Positions 17,711 through 26,700 of a stretch of DNA of 64,000 nt are shown piece after piece; positions within the stretch are counted from its first letter, which is position 1; every line of letters begins with the position of its first letter. Under the pieces are notes generated by a model that was not told the DNA's origin, searched no databases, and saw only the letters and a list, made by a program, of their open reading frames with translations. This DNA is from Terasakiella pusilla DSM 6293 (GTDB lineage: Bacteria > Pseudomonadota > Alphaproteobacteria > Rhodospirillales > Terasakiellaceae): assembly GCF_000688235.1 (NCBI RefSeq), contig NZ_JHYO01000022.1, positions 1 to 64,000 on the forward strand, read 5' to 3'. The position numbers were made by a program, and so were the translations under genes.

Positions 17711-20446
17711 ATGTTAAATAAGATTATAAGTTTCGGTGCTAATCATCGCATTTTTGCGTTTGTTGGTCTTATTTTGGCCACCGTCTTATTTGGAAGTGGT
17801 GTGGTTCATCTAAAGATGGATGCTGGATATAATTCCCTCATTGATCCGACATCACCAAGCAAACAAGCTTATGATCAATCGGTCGAGCTTTTTGGTTCCG
17901 ACTATATGACCTTAATCTATCTCCGTGATACTGACTTGTTCACCTCGGAGAAGTTGGCACGTATTGAAGAACTCACTTACACCATTCAAGATTTAGATTT
18001 TGTTGAACGCGTAGATAGTCTCTTTACCGCGGCCAATATGCGCAATGTTGATGGTGACCTTGATTCTTCCCCCCTTATGGACACAACGCCACAAACGCAG
18101 GAAGAAATCGACCTCGCTTTTGATAATGCACTAAAGAACCCCTTTGTTATCAATAACTTCCTAAGTAAAGACCATAAAGCTGCGGTTATAAACGTTATTA
18201 TTAAACCGAGATGGGGCGATGATGGTCTTCCGCGATTGGCCTATGAAACCATAGAAGACTTAATCACACCTCTGAATGCTGAATTTGATGAAGTTTTCCA
18301 AATTGGCCCGCCGCGCATTATCACTGGTACAAAGCGTGGGATGGGGGAAGATATGCTTCGGCTTACCCCTATTGCGGCTGCCATTCTCATTTTGTTCACG
18401 ATCGTTTTTTTACGAACACCAAGTGCGCCCATTCTTCCCCTCATGACGTCTGGTTTGAGCATGGTTTGGACCTTTGGTGTTATGGGCTGGTTGGGCATAC
18501 CGGTGAATATGTTGAGTGCAGGGTTACCTGCTCTTTTGATCGCAGTTGGATCAACAGAAGATACGCATATGTTATCTGGCTACTTGCAGGGGGTCGCTGT
18601 AAAAAGTGATAATGTCCGCAAGAATGCAGTGAAATTTATGTTAAAGAAAGTCGGGTTTCCCACTTTATTAACAGCAGGGACAACCGCATTAGGGTTTGGC
18701 TCGAGTGCGTTTAGCGACATTAAGTTACTGTCTGATTTTGGCTATGCCACGGCCATGGGGATGGTGCTGAATATGATCGTGACCTTGTTGGTCGTCCCCT
18801 TATACTTGTCGCTCTTTGGCCCTCAAAAAACAAAACTGGTATCGGATGGTTCTGAACTTGATGGCTTTTTCGGAAAGGTTGACCGGCTTTTCAGTTATTT
18901 GACTGAGAACCATGGTAAGGTCATTGTGGCACTAAGTATTGTGGTCAGCCTCGTTTGTGGGGGGATTGCCCTTACCTTAAAACCCCAGAATGACCCGATC
19001 AGCTTTCTCCATCCTGATAACCCTATCGTTAAAGCAACGCAGGTCATGCACCGGGATGTTTCGGGCTTGCAATCGTTTAGCATCGTCTTGGACGGCGGGG
19101 AAAGAGGAGCCTTTAAACAGCCCCAAAACTTAAAGGTCCTGCAAGAAATACAACAGTTTCTGGATGGTGCAGGTGATTATGATAAGACCTTATCTCTTGC
19201 TGATCATGTGTCATATGTGCACCGTGAATGGTCGCCCAATGGAGAAGGCCGCTATGAAATTCCAGATTCAGCGGCGCTCATAGAACAGTACCTGCTTTTC
19301 TTTAATCGTGGTGATGTCAAAAACTTTGTTACGTCTGATTTTCGAAAAGCAAATATTATCGTTCGACATAATTTGCTGAAATCGACTGAAATTTTAGACC
19401 GTCTGGAAATCTTGAAGACTGAAATTGATCGTATTACTGATAAGCGCCTGACCTATGAGATTACCAGTCAGAATTTATTGATTCACTCGGCATCGCTGAC
19501 CTTAATTAAAGGGCAGATCTATTCTTTTGGCTTCGTCGTCCTTGTGATCTTAGCGTTGATTACTCTGATGTACACCTCTCTGCCGTTGGGGGTTGTGTCG
19601 TTGATCCCCAATGTTTTGCCGGCTTTAGTGACTTTTGCTGCTATGGCCGTGTTTGACTTTACCCTAAATGCAGGGACTATTTTGGTGGCGGTTGTGGCCT
19701 TAGGTATTGCCGTTGATGATACAATTCACCTGCTCACCAGCTATTCTACTCATAGTAAAAATGAACTCGATACATGGAAAGCCACACGGTTGGCTGTGCG
19801 ATCACAAATCATTGGTGTGGTTGCGACGTCTATTTCACTGACTGCGACGTTTATGATTTTCATGGGGTCGAATTTTAGTGTGATTTCAGAATTTGGGACA
19901 CTTTGTGCGATTGCACTCTTTACGGCGATGATTTCTGATCTCGTGATCACGCCCGTTTTTCTGCGCAATGTTCATCTGGTGGGGATATGGGATATCTTGG
20001 CATTGGATATCGGCATTGATGCCCTTATGTCCAGTCCTCTCTTTAAGGGAATGAGTAAATTTCAAATCCGTAAAGTTATTCTTCTGTGTGACTTACGCGA
20101 TTACAAAAAAGGTCAAACCATTATTCGTCAGGATAATATGGATCAGGAAATGTATGTCTTGGTGTCTGGTTCGGCGTACGTGCAACATGAACATATGAAC
20201 AAAGCACGCACTTTAGCAAAGCTCGCGCCAGGGGATGTTTTTGGGGAAGCTGGTTTTTCCGGTGATATCATGCGTACGGCTTCAGTGATTGCCGACGATG
20301 ATATAAAGGTTGTTGCTTTAAATAAAGAGCAGGTCCAAAAAGCCCTTCGTTTGTATCCGACAATTGCGACAAAATTATATCGCAATATATCAGAAATCCT
20401 TGGAATGCGCTTGCGCGCGACTCTTAAGATGGACCGCCTTCAGTAG
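17711..20446 (+). CDS. RND/MMPL lipid exporter with C-terminal cNMP-binding domain
   Basis: 911 residues. The first about 765 form an RND permease of the HpnN/MmpL class: one transmembrane helix near 14-36, a periplasmic loop, a five-helix sterol-sensing-like block at about 215-365, then the same layout repeated (helix near 400-420, loop, helices at about 605-760). Acidic residues in GIAVDDTIHLL near 658 fit the proton relay. Residues about 770-911 form a cyclic-nucleotide-binding domain of the Crp type, with GDVFGEAGFS and RTASV in the phosphate-binding cassette position. This places a cytosolic sensor directly on the pump. The export substrate is inferred to be the cluster's lipid. Confidence 0.88.
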   Translation: MLNKIISFGANHRIFAFVGLILATVLFGSGVVHLKMDAGYNSLIDPTSPSKQAYDQSVELFGSDYMTLIYLRDTDLFTSEKLARIEELTYTIQDLDFVERVDSLFTAANMRNVDGDLDSSPLMDTTPQTQEEIDLAFDNALKNPFVINNFLSKDHKAAVINVIIKPRWGDDGLPRLAYETIEDLITPLNAEFDEVFQIGPPRIITGTKRGMGEDMLRLTPIAAAILILFTIVFLRTPSAPILPLMTSGLSMVWTFGVMGWLGIPVNMLSAGLPALLIAVGSTEDTHMLSGYLQGVAVKSDNVRKNAVKFMLKKVGFPTLLTAGTTALGFGSSAFSDIKLLSDFGYATAMGMVLNMIVTLLVVPLYLSLFGPQKTKLVSDGSELDGFFGKVDRLFSYLTENHGKVIVALSIVVSLVCGGIALTLKPQNDPISFLHPDNPIVKATQVMHRDVSGLQSFSIVLDGGERGAFKQPQNLKVLQEIQQFLDGAGDYDKTLSLADHVSYVHREWSPNGEGRYEIPDSAALIEQYLLFFNRGDVKNFVTSDFRKANIIVRHNLLKSTEILDRLEILKTEIDRITDKRLTYEITSQNLLIHSASLTLIKGQIYSFGFVVLVILALITLMYTSLPLGVVSLIPNVLPALVTFAAMAVFDFTLNAGTILVAVVALGIAVDDTIHLLTSYSTHSKNELDTWKATRLAVRSQIIGVVATSISLTATFMIFMGSNFSVISEFGTLCAIALFTAMISDLVITPVFLRNVHLVGIWDILALDIGIDALMSSPLFKGMSKFQIRKVILLCDLRDYKKGQTIIRQDNMDQEMYVLVSGSAYVQHEHMNKARTLAKLAPGDVFGEAGFSGDIMRTASVIADDDIKVVALNKEQVQKALRLYPTIATKLYRNISEILGMRLRATLKMDRLQ

Positions 20447-20746
20447 GCGGTAGTCGTATAATCCCAGAAATGCCACGTCTGTTTGACGGGCTTAGGCTTC
20501 TCTAGCAGGCAGGTTTTGTCTCATAAACCTATTGGGTGTGTCTCCTGAGGTAATTATGTTGACTACAGGAGGATGTAATAAGTTGCAAACGCACCCCCGA
20601 GTTTAAGAAGACGAAGCCTCAGGACCCGGCGATGATGTGCAAAAGGAAGTTGGCCCGTCTTCGTCGCGAGGTTCCAGTTTGTGTAGCAGCAGTGGGAGAA
20701 CCCAGTATTGCGGGGCTTTTCTTTGCGATGAGCGTTTCTCAAAGGG
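20447..20746. other. Intergenic region with extensive predicted RNA structure
   Basis: 300 bp between the converging RND and Lrp genes. The RND stop codon sits in the loop of a 7-bp hairpin (accgcct 20433-20439, aggcggt 20445-20451). Further on are paired segments: gggtgtgt 20534-20541 with acgcaccc 20589-20596, ctcctg 20542-20547 with caggag 20566-20571, cctgagg 20544-20550 with cctcagg 20617-20623, and gacgaag 20610-20616 with cttcgtc 20659-20665. No reading frame looks real. It may be a structured RNA or a relic; I cannot assign a class. Confidence 0.4.
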
Positions 20747-21217
20747 TTAAGCAGTTGGCGTGATCGAGTGGGATTTTTTGAGGCAGCGCAAAGTGAAACT
20801 GGAGCGGGAATGGCGGATGCCGGGGATTTTGTAGAGTTTTTCGCGCAAAAATTCTTCATATCCCTTGGTGCCTTTCACGGCGACCTTGATCTGATAATCA
20901 TATTCCCCCGTGGTGAGATAGACTTCTAACACCTCTGGGATGTTGATCATGGCGCGACCAAATTCTTCCAGTATTTTTTCGTCATGGCGCTCTAATGTAA
21001 CCTCGATAATGACAAGTTCAGTGATGCCCAGTTTTTCAGAATTCAGCAGGGCAATATAGCCTTCGATATAGCCTTCTTTCTCAAGGCGCTTGACCCGTTG
21101 CCAGCAGGGGCTGGTGGACAGGCCGACCCGTTCGGCAAGCTGATTATTGCTGAGGCGTCCATCGCGGGACAATTCTTTGAGAATACGCAGGTCAATGGCA
21201 TCTAGATTTTTGTCCAT
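20747..21217 (-). CDS. Lrp/AsnC family transcriptional regulator
   Basis: A 156-residue regulator of the Lrp family. The N-terminal helix-turn-helix occupies about residues 6-50 (LSRDGRLSNNQLAERVGLS, recognition helix SPCWQRVKRLEKEGYI) and the C-terminal RAM/ACT-like ligand domain about 65-140, including GEYDYQIKVAV. Such proteins sense amino acids and form dimers to octamers. It is transcribed away from the small ACT-like gene at 21354, sharing a 136-bp promoter region, so it may control that gene as well as itself. Start supported by aggaaaa upstream. Confidence 0.93.
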   Translation of the reverse strand: MDKNLDAIDLRILKELSRDGRLSNNQLAERVGLSTSPCWQRVKRLEKEGYIEGYIALLNSEKLGITELVIIEVTLERHDEKILEEFGRAMINIPEVLEVYLTTGEYDYQIKVAVKGTKGYEEFLREKLYKIPGIRHSRSSFTLRCLKKSHSITPTA

Positions 21218-21353
21218 TTCATTTTCCTGAAATAAAATTCTGTTAAAGTGGATTTCTGAAAAAGTTTATCCTGCTTTATATGGTATTTTGTCTAACCTTT
21301 GAAAGCAAATTTTGTTTAACAATCCCTATACTCTGGCACCTATGGAGGATTAA

Positions 21354-21581
21354 ATGAACTGCTTAAACTTTAATACGAATACCCCCCTTGAACATATCCC
21401 GCGGGTGTTGGATTTGCTCCGCGTGATGAGCTTTGATCTGGATGATCTGCAGGTTGGATCGCGCGACAATGGTGTGTTTTGCGTGATGGTTACCTGTCGC
21501 GCTTTGCAAAAAGAAGGGTTGGAGACGTTGCGTCGCCGTATTCAAAATATTCCGGGTATTCATAAGTTGCATTGCATTTAA
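21354..21581 (+). CDS. Small ACT-domain-like protein
   Basis: A 75-residue single-domain protein preceded by a strong ribosome binding site (ggagg, 21343-21347). The pattern (beta strand, helix HIPRVLDLLRVMSF, strands, helix QKEGLETLRRRIQNI, final strand GIHKLHCI) fits an ACT fold and resembles the short regulatory subunit IlvM of acetolactate synthase in length and layout. No acetolactate synthase catalytic gene lies nearby. Divergent from an Lrp-type amino-acid regulator, it may be an amino-acid-sensing partner protein. The family is inferred from pattern only. Confidence 0.6.
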   Translation: MNCLNFNTNTPLEHIPRVLDLLRVMSFDLDDLQVGSRDNGVFCVMVTCRALQKEGLETLRRRIQNIPGIHKLHCI

Positions 21582-21583
21582 TA

Positions 21584-23707
21584 TTAGCGAACGGTGAAGC
21601 GCACCTCATCCATTTGTTCCCCGGAAGCGGTGGTAAGGCTGAGGGTATAGTGACCAGGGGCAGGGGACCAGTAAAACGGCTGGTTGGTCTGCCCCATTTT
21701 GGTTTTGTTGAGCTGCCAGATAAAGTCGCTGTCGCCTAGGCCACTCGCCTGAAAATGGATTTTCTGCAAGGAGGCGGGAATATCAGGATCAACACTGAGA
21801 AGTGTGTCGTTCGTGGGGTAAATGATTTTGGCTCGCTGTTTTAAGACGGTACTGACTTGGCCTTGTTGGGTGCCGTCGAGGAAAAACTCCTCAACTGCTC
21901 GACCGGAAGGGTGATGGCTCACGGTTTGAGTGACGACATCGGGCGACGGGGAGGGCGGCACACTCTGTTGATCACGATGCAGATAATCCATGATGGTCCG
22001 CCAAATCGGGGCAGCACCGGATACGCCACTGACATTCCACATGGGTTGCCCTGAAAAATTGCCTGCCCAAACGCCAACGGTATAGTCACTGGAATATCCA
22101 ATGGTCCAGTTGTCGCGCATGTCTTTGCTGGTTCCGGTTTTAACGGCGCTGAAATAAGGGGTGTTGAGTGGGGAGCTTAACCCGAACCCCAAAGCGCGGG
22201 CCAGTCGGTCTGACAAAATGGAGGTGATGATGTAGCTTGCGCCTTCGCTTTGGACATGGGCCGAGTTTGTTTTGTCGTCGACCTTGAAGGTCAGGGGGGA
22301 GGTTCTCCCGCCATTTGCCAAGGTGCGATAGGCGTTTGTGAGCTCCCAGAGGGTGACATCGGCACTGCCAAGCGCGAGGGAGGCACCATAAAATTCCGGT
22401 GCCATCAGGTTTTTGAAACCAAGGGTGTTGAGGCGTTTGACGACCTCATTTGTTCCGACCGTAAGGATCGCGCGCACAGCAGGTGTATTGAGGGACGAGG
22501 CCAAGGCTTCGCGCACCGTTACGGGACCATGAAATGTGGAATCGTAATTTCGGGGGCGATAGACACCCCCTGCGCTAATCGGGATTTCAATGGCGCCATC
22601 TTCCAGTAAGGTTGGGGCTGTCAGATACCTTCGCTCAATAGCAAGTCCATAGACAAAAGGTTTTAGGGTGGAGCCTGCTTGCCTGCGCGCTTGGACTCCA
22701 TCGACATATTGTGCATCGGATAAGCTGCCGCTGCTGCCGACATAGGCCAAGATCTCGCCTAATTTATTGTCAACTACAAGGACGGCTGCGTCTTGCAGGT
22801 TTTGGTCCGTCAGTCCAGCGACTTGCCCGCGCACAGTTTCATTCACGAAGTGTTGTAGGGGGCCGTCCAGTGTCGAATGGATGGTTTCTGATGATGTGTT
22901 GGGATCATGCAGACGTTGAAAGGCGTGATAGGCGGCACGGGCAAGGGGCGGGAACTGATAAGGTGGGGTTAGGGCGCTTGTGATCAGGTCTTTTAAGCCT
23001 TCACAATCATCTACCAGCAACAGGCAGGCGCGCTTTTCCACCCGTGCTTTGTTGGCATTGGGGCCGCGGATGAGGGCTGCAAGGATTGCAGATTCCGGCG
23101 TGTTCAGACCAGACGGGGCTTTGGCGAACAGAGCTTTACTCGCCGCCGCGATACCTTTTAACTCGCTGCGATAGGTAATGAGATTGAGATAACTTTCCAG
23201 AATTTCCCGTTTGGTCCATGTCTGTTCCAAGTCCCAAGCCATACGCATTTGTCGCCATTTCTGTAAGATACTTCTCCCGCTTGAGCGGGGCGCAAGGCTG
23301 GGGGCGAGAAAGCCTGTAAGCTGCATCGTAATGGTGCTGGCCCCGCGTGGGCGATCAAGGGTGAGTAGCGCGCTTGCCGCTTTTGCGATCGCCAGAAAAT
23401 CCACGCCCTCATGATCAAAAAAACGCTGATCTTCGGCCCGTAGAACTTTATCTATGAGGGCAGGGGAAATGTCGCTTAAGGGTGTCCAGCGCAGTCGTCG
23501 GCCGCTAAAATCGGAACGGCTGACATGCAGCACCTCACCATGGCGATCCAGCAACGTACTTTCCGAGCTTTTATGGCTGTCGCGGATATCGTCAAAGCTG
23601 GGGACTTCCGGTATCGCGAGGGTGAAACCCGTAATGCCGAGGGCGAGGATGAAGATCACCCCCGCCCAAAGGATCGCCTGCTTAGGGGTGGACAACAAGT
23701 GTCGCAT
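21584..23707 (-). CDS. pbpC: Penicillin-binding protein 1C
   Basis: A 707-residue bifunctional class A penicillin-binding protein. One N-terminal transmembrane helix (about 12-32) is followed by a glycosyltransferase GT51 domain (EDQRFFDHEGVD near 83, then GASTITMQL), a transpeptidase domain with SxxK in AGSTLKPF, SxN in SLNTP and KTG in AVKTGTS, and a C-terminal BiPBP_C domain typical of PbpC. It polymerises and cross-links peptidoglycan in the periplasm. I chose the ATG at 23707 because ggag precedes it and an upstream start would run deep into the previous gene; it overlaps the alpha-2-macroglobulin gene by 26 bp, so the two are translationally coupled. Confidence 0.93.
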   Translation of the reverse strand: MRHLLSTPKQAILWAGVIFILALGITGFTLAIPEVPSFDDIRDSHKSSESTLLDRHGEVLHVSRSDFSGRRLRWTPLSDISPALIDKVLRAEDQRFFDHEGVDFLAIAKAASALLTLDRPRGASTITMQLTGFLAPSLAPRSSGRSILQKWRQMRMAWDLEQTWTKREILESYLNLITYRSELKGIAAASKALFAKAPSGLNTPESAILAALIRGPNANKARVEKRACLLLVDDCEGLKDLITSALTPPYQFPPLARAAYHAFQRLHDPNTSSETIHSTLDGPLQHFVNETVRGQVAGLTDQNLQDAAVLVVDNKLGEILAYVGSSGSLSDAQYVDGVQARRQAGSTLKPFVYGLAIERRYLTAPTLLEDGAIEIPISAGGVYRPRNYDSTFHGPVTVREALASSLNTPAVRAILTVGTNEVVKRLNTLGFKNLMAPEFYGASLALGSADVTLWELTNAYRTLANGGRTSPLTFKVDDKTNSAHVQSEGASYIITSILSDRLARALGFGLSSPLNTPYFSAVKTGTSKDMRDNWTIGYSSDYTVGVWAGNFSGQPMWNVSGVSGAAPIWRTIMDYLHRDQQSVPPSPSPDVVTQTVSHHPSGRAVEEFFLDGTQQGQVSTVLKQRAKIIYPTNDTLLSVDPDIPASLQKIHFQASGLGDSDFIWQLNKTKMGQTNQPFYWSPAPGHYTLSLTTASGEQMDEVRFTVR

Positions 23708-26700
23708 TGGGCAGGGCTCCAAACATTTCCGGCTTATAAAGGGCTTCAACACGGGTGGCCGGGAGCTGGAAAGTCCCCGCCGTGTTTAAGCGATAGGTAT
23801 AGTCAATCGACCACTCCCCTTGTCCCGCGTAGGAGTAATAGGCGCGCAGGGCGTCGAATGCTTGTTCTTTATAAGAAAGTTCGGCGTTGCCAGAGCTGCG
23901 CTCATCCGCTTGGGCCAAGGCAGAATCCCCGCCCAGTCCACGTCCCATGATGGTCGCCCCGGCCGGGACGGGATCGTTAATAACAACCCACGTCATTGGG
24001 GCGGGGGAGGTGACGCTCAGGCGCACGCGAATTTCATCCCCGACACTCCATTGATCCGGTGTACGACGGGTGATGGCGCTTACGGTTTTATCGATCTGGA
24101 AGCCTGCGTTAAAGGCCTCGCTAAACGGTAAGGCCGCTCGGCTCAGAACAGACGCCCAAGGGGCGCCGGTGCCCTTATGGTCGACAGTCAGGTGTTGTTC
24201 TTTACCGGTTGTCGCCCATGGTAAGTCACTGTTGTAGGTGTTTTTATCCGCTTGCCAAACGACTTTTTCTTGGGTGGTGTCAAGCTTGATTTCGGTGGTG
24301 CCTGTCACAACCTCGGTTTCATAGACATTGGCAAACTTGCGCAGGGCCAAAGCCCCCAAGGCGTTGGCGGTGGTTTGTTGCCAATGGCCTTTTTCTTGTC
24401 GTGCCAGTGCCCCTTCGATGAAGCGGGCGTGATCTTCGGGCCAGAGCTTAAACTCAAGGGCAATGGATACCAGACGGTTGGCGTTGACGTTGCCGCCGAC
24501 CATAAACCACCACATGTTATCTTCGGTTCCTGTGGCAAAGCGCATGATGCGTCCATCAAAGCGGATGCGCGAGCGTAACAGGTTAACGGCTTGGTCGCGT
24601 AGGTTTGTACCGTCTTTTATGCCTTCCACACGATGGAGAATGGAAACCCAGTCAATCAAGGCGGATGTGGGCAGGTTTTTAGGGATGATATCCAGGCTTT
24701 GCAGCATCTTGGGTGTTGCCACGTTATATCGGCTAAGCGCTTCCAGTGCTTGCAGCTTGATGATGTTGCGATATTCGTCCACAAATCGGCCGGTATGGTT
24801 TAAACGACCTGTGACATAGGACTTCAACGCGCTGATGATCTTGTCTTTCGGCTCAGCAGGTATCTGCCAGCCCCGTTCCTGTGCTGTCGCCAGAACATAG
24901 GCGCTTAGGGTGATGTTGCCACGCCGCATAGTGGGGAAGTATTTGACCAGCCCCTGTTGGTCCTGATAGCTGTCCAGACGGGACATGTGCTGATCCCACG
25001 CTGTTTCATCATCCAACGTGAGAGCTTTAGAGGTTGTCTGTTCAAAACAGCTATAAGGGTAGTCTTTCATATAGGCGATGACGCCCCCTAATCCGGCGTC
25101 AACCAGACTGTTGCTGAGTTCGACACGCAGGCCACCGCGCCCTTCAACGGCGCCTTCGGGTCTTTTTGCGCTGAGGGTCAAGGGCTGGTTAAGCTGGCTG
25201 AGGGTCGCTTGCAACGTGCGCACCGGATGGGCCGGGATCACCTTTTGGTCAAAGCGCAACAGGTCCATTGTTTTATCACCGGCGGTAACTTTCACTTCAT
25301 AGCCGAGGTGCGACAAATTGTGCGGGATCTTCAGATCCCAATTGACGATTTTCGTTTCTCCCGCTGGCAAGATCAGGTTTTGTACCGGCAATGTGAGATT
25401 TAGTCCTTCAACCTTTATCGCGACATTCAGGTCCATCGCTTCCTTTGTGGTGTTGCGAAGCGTCACAGGGGTATCGATTTGGTCGCCTTCACGCACCAAG
25501 GGGGCAATGCCGGGGAAGACCATTAGGTTTTGCGTTGTGGTGATGCTGGTTTCGCCTGTGCCGAACTGATCTGGCCCGGCTGACGCAATCGCGACAATCT
25601 TGAACTTGGTCAGGGAGTCATTGAGCGGGACATCGATAACGGCTTGTCCATTCTCATCCAGTTCGACAACGCCGCGCCAGAGCAACAACGTGTCAAAAAT
25701 TTCCCGTGCGGATGACATGCCGCCACCGCCGCCTTCACTCACGGCCTTCTGCCCATAGTGGCGTTTGCCGACAACTTGCATTTGGGCGGTCGAGGTCTCG
25801 GTTTCATTTCCGCGCAGGCCCATCATACCGCGCAGCAGGTCCCAGCTTTTGTTGGCTTTCAATTCCAGAAGACCGGCATCTACGGCGACGATGGCCAGCT
25901 CCGCCTGTTGAGGCAACGGCTTGCCATTTAGCGGGGTCACTTGAACGGTGACTTTGGCTGTATCGCGGACTTCATAGACTGGTTTATCGGTTTCGACTTT
26001 CACATCCAGTCGGTGACGTTGCCAGCCGACCTCGATCTCCGTCATCCCCATTTTAAAGGAGGGACGACCCAGATCAACCATCGCCGTGGGTTTGATATCC
26101 CCCGCACGACCGCGCACCGCAAGAACGCTTAAATAGGCGTTGGGTGCGTAATTCCCCGCGATTGGCACATTGACCACAGGGGCCGTGCCGTCGAGTTTTT
26201 GCACAAAATAATCAAGCACGCCTTCACGCTCTACCGTTACTAGGGCTTGCGCAGTTTTAAAAGGCATACGGACTTGGACGTTGGCTGTTTCGCCGGGTTC
26301 GAACGTACGTTTTTCAGTGAGGATATCCATTTGGTCACTGTCTGCGACATTAAACCACCAGCGATCCTCACCGGGTACCCATGTGCTGGCGTGACTTGTC
26401 ACGTCAACGCCCTGATCGTCTGTTATTTTGGCAACACCGTAGATGTTGCCGGACTCTTCCGTCTTGCCTTTACAGTCAAAACGCCCGTTTTCATCCGTGA
26501 CGCCGGTGCAGAACTGACCGAGTGGCGTCAACTTGACTTCATGTTCATAGCCATAGACGCCACCCGCGAGTTTTTTGCGGTGGGAAATATACTCTTGCTT
26601 GACCAGATCAAGGCTCACAGGGTGTTTGGCAATCGGTTTGCCGTCCAGATCAAGGACCAGTGTTGAAAAATTCAGGGCATCGCCTTTGGTGATCCAGTCA

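Noticed and set aside
21299-21332. A sigma70 promoter for the small ACT-like gene (ttgaaa and tatact)
   Set aside because: The spacing is 22 bp, too long for a typical promoter; other -35 candidates are weak.
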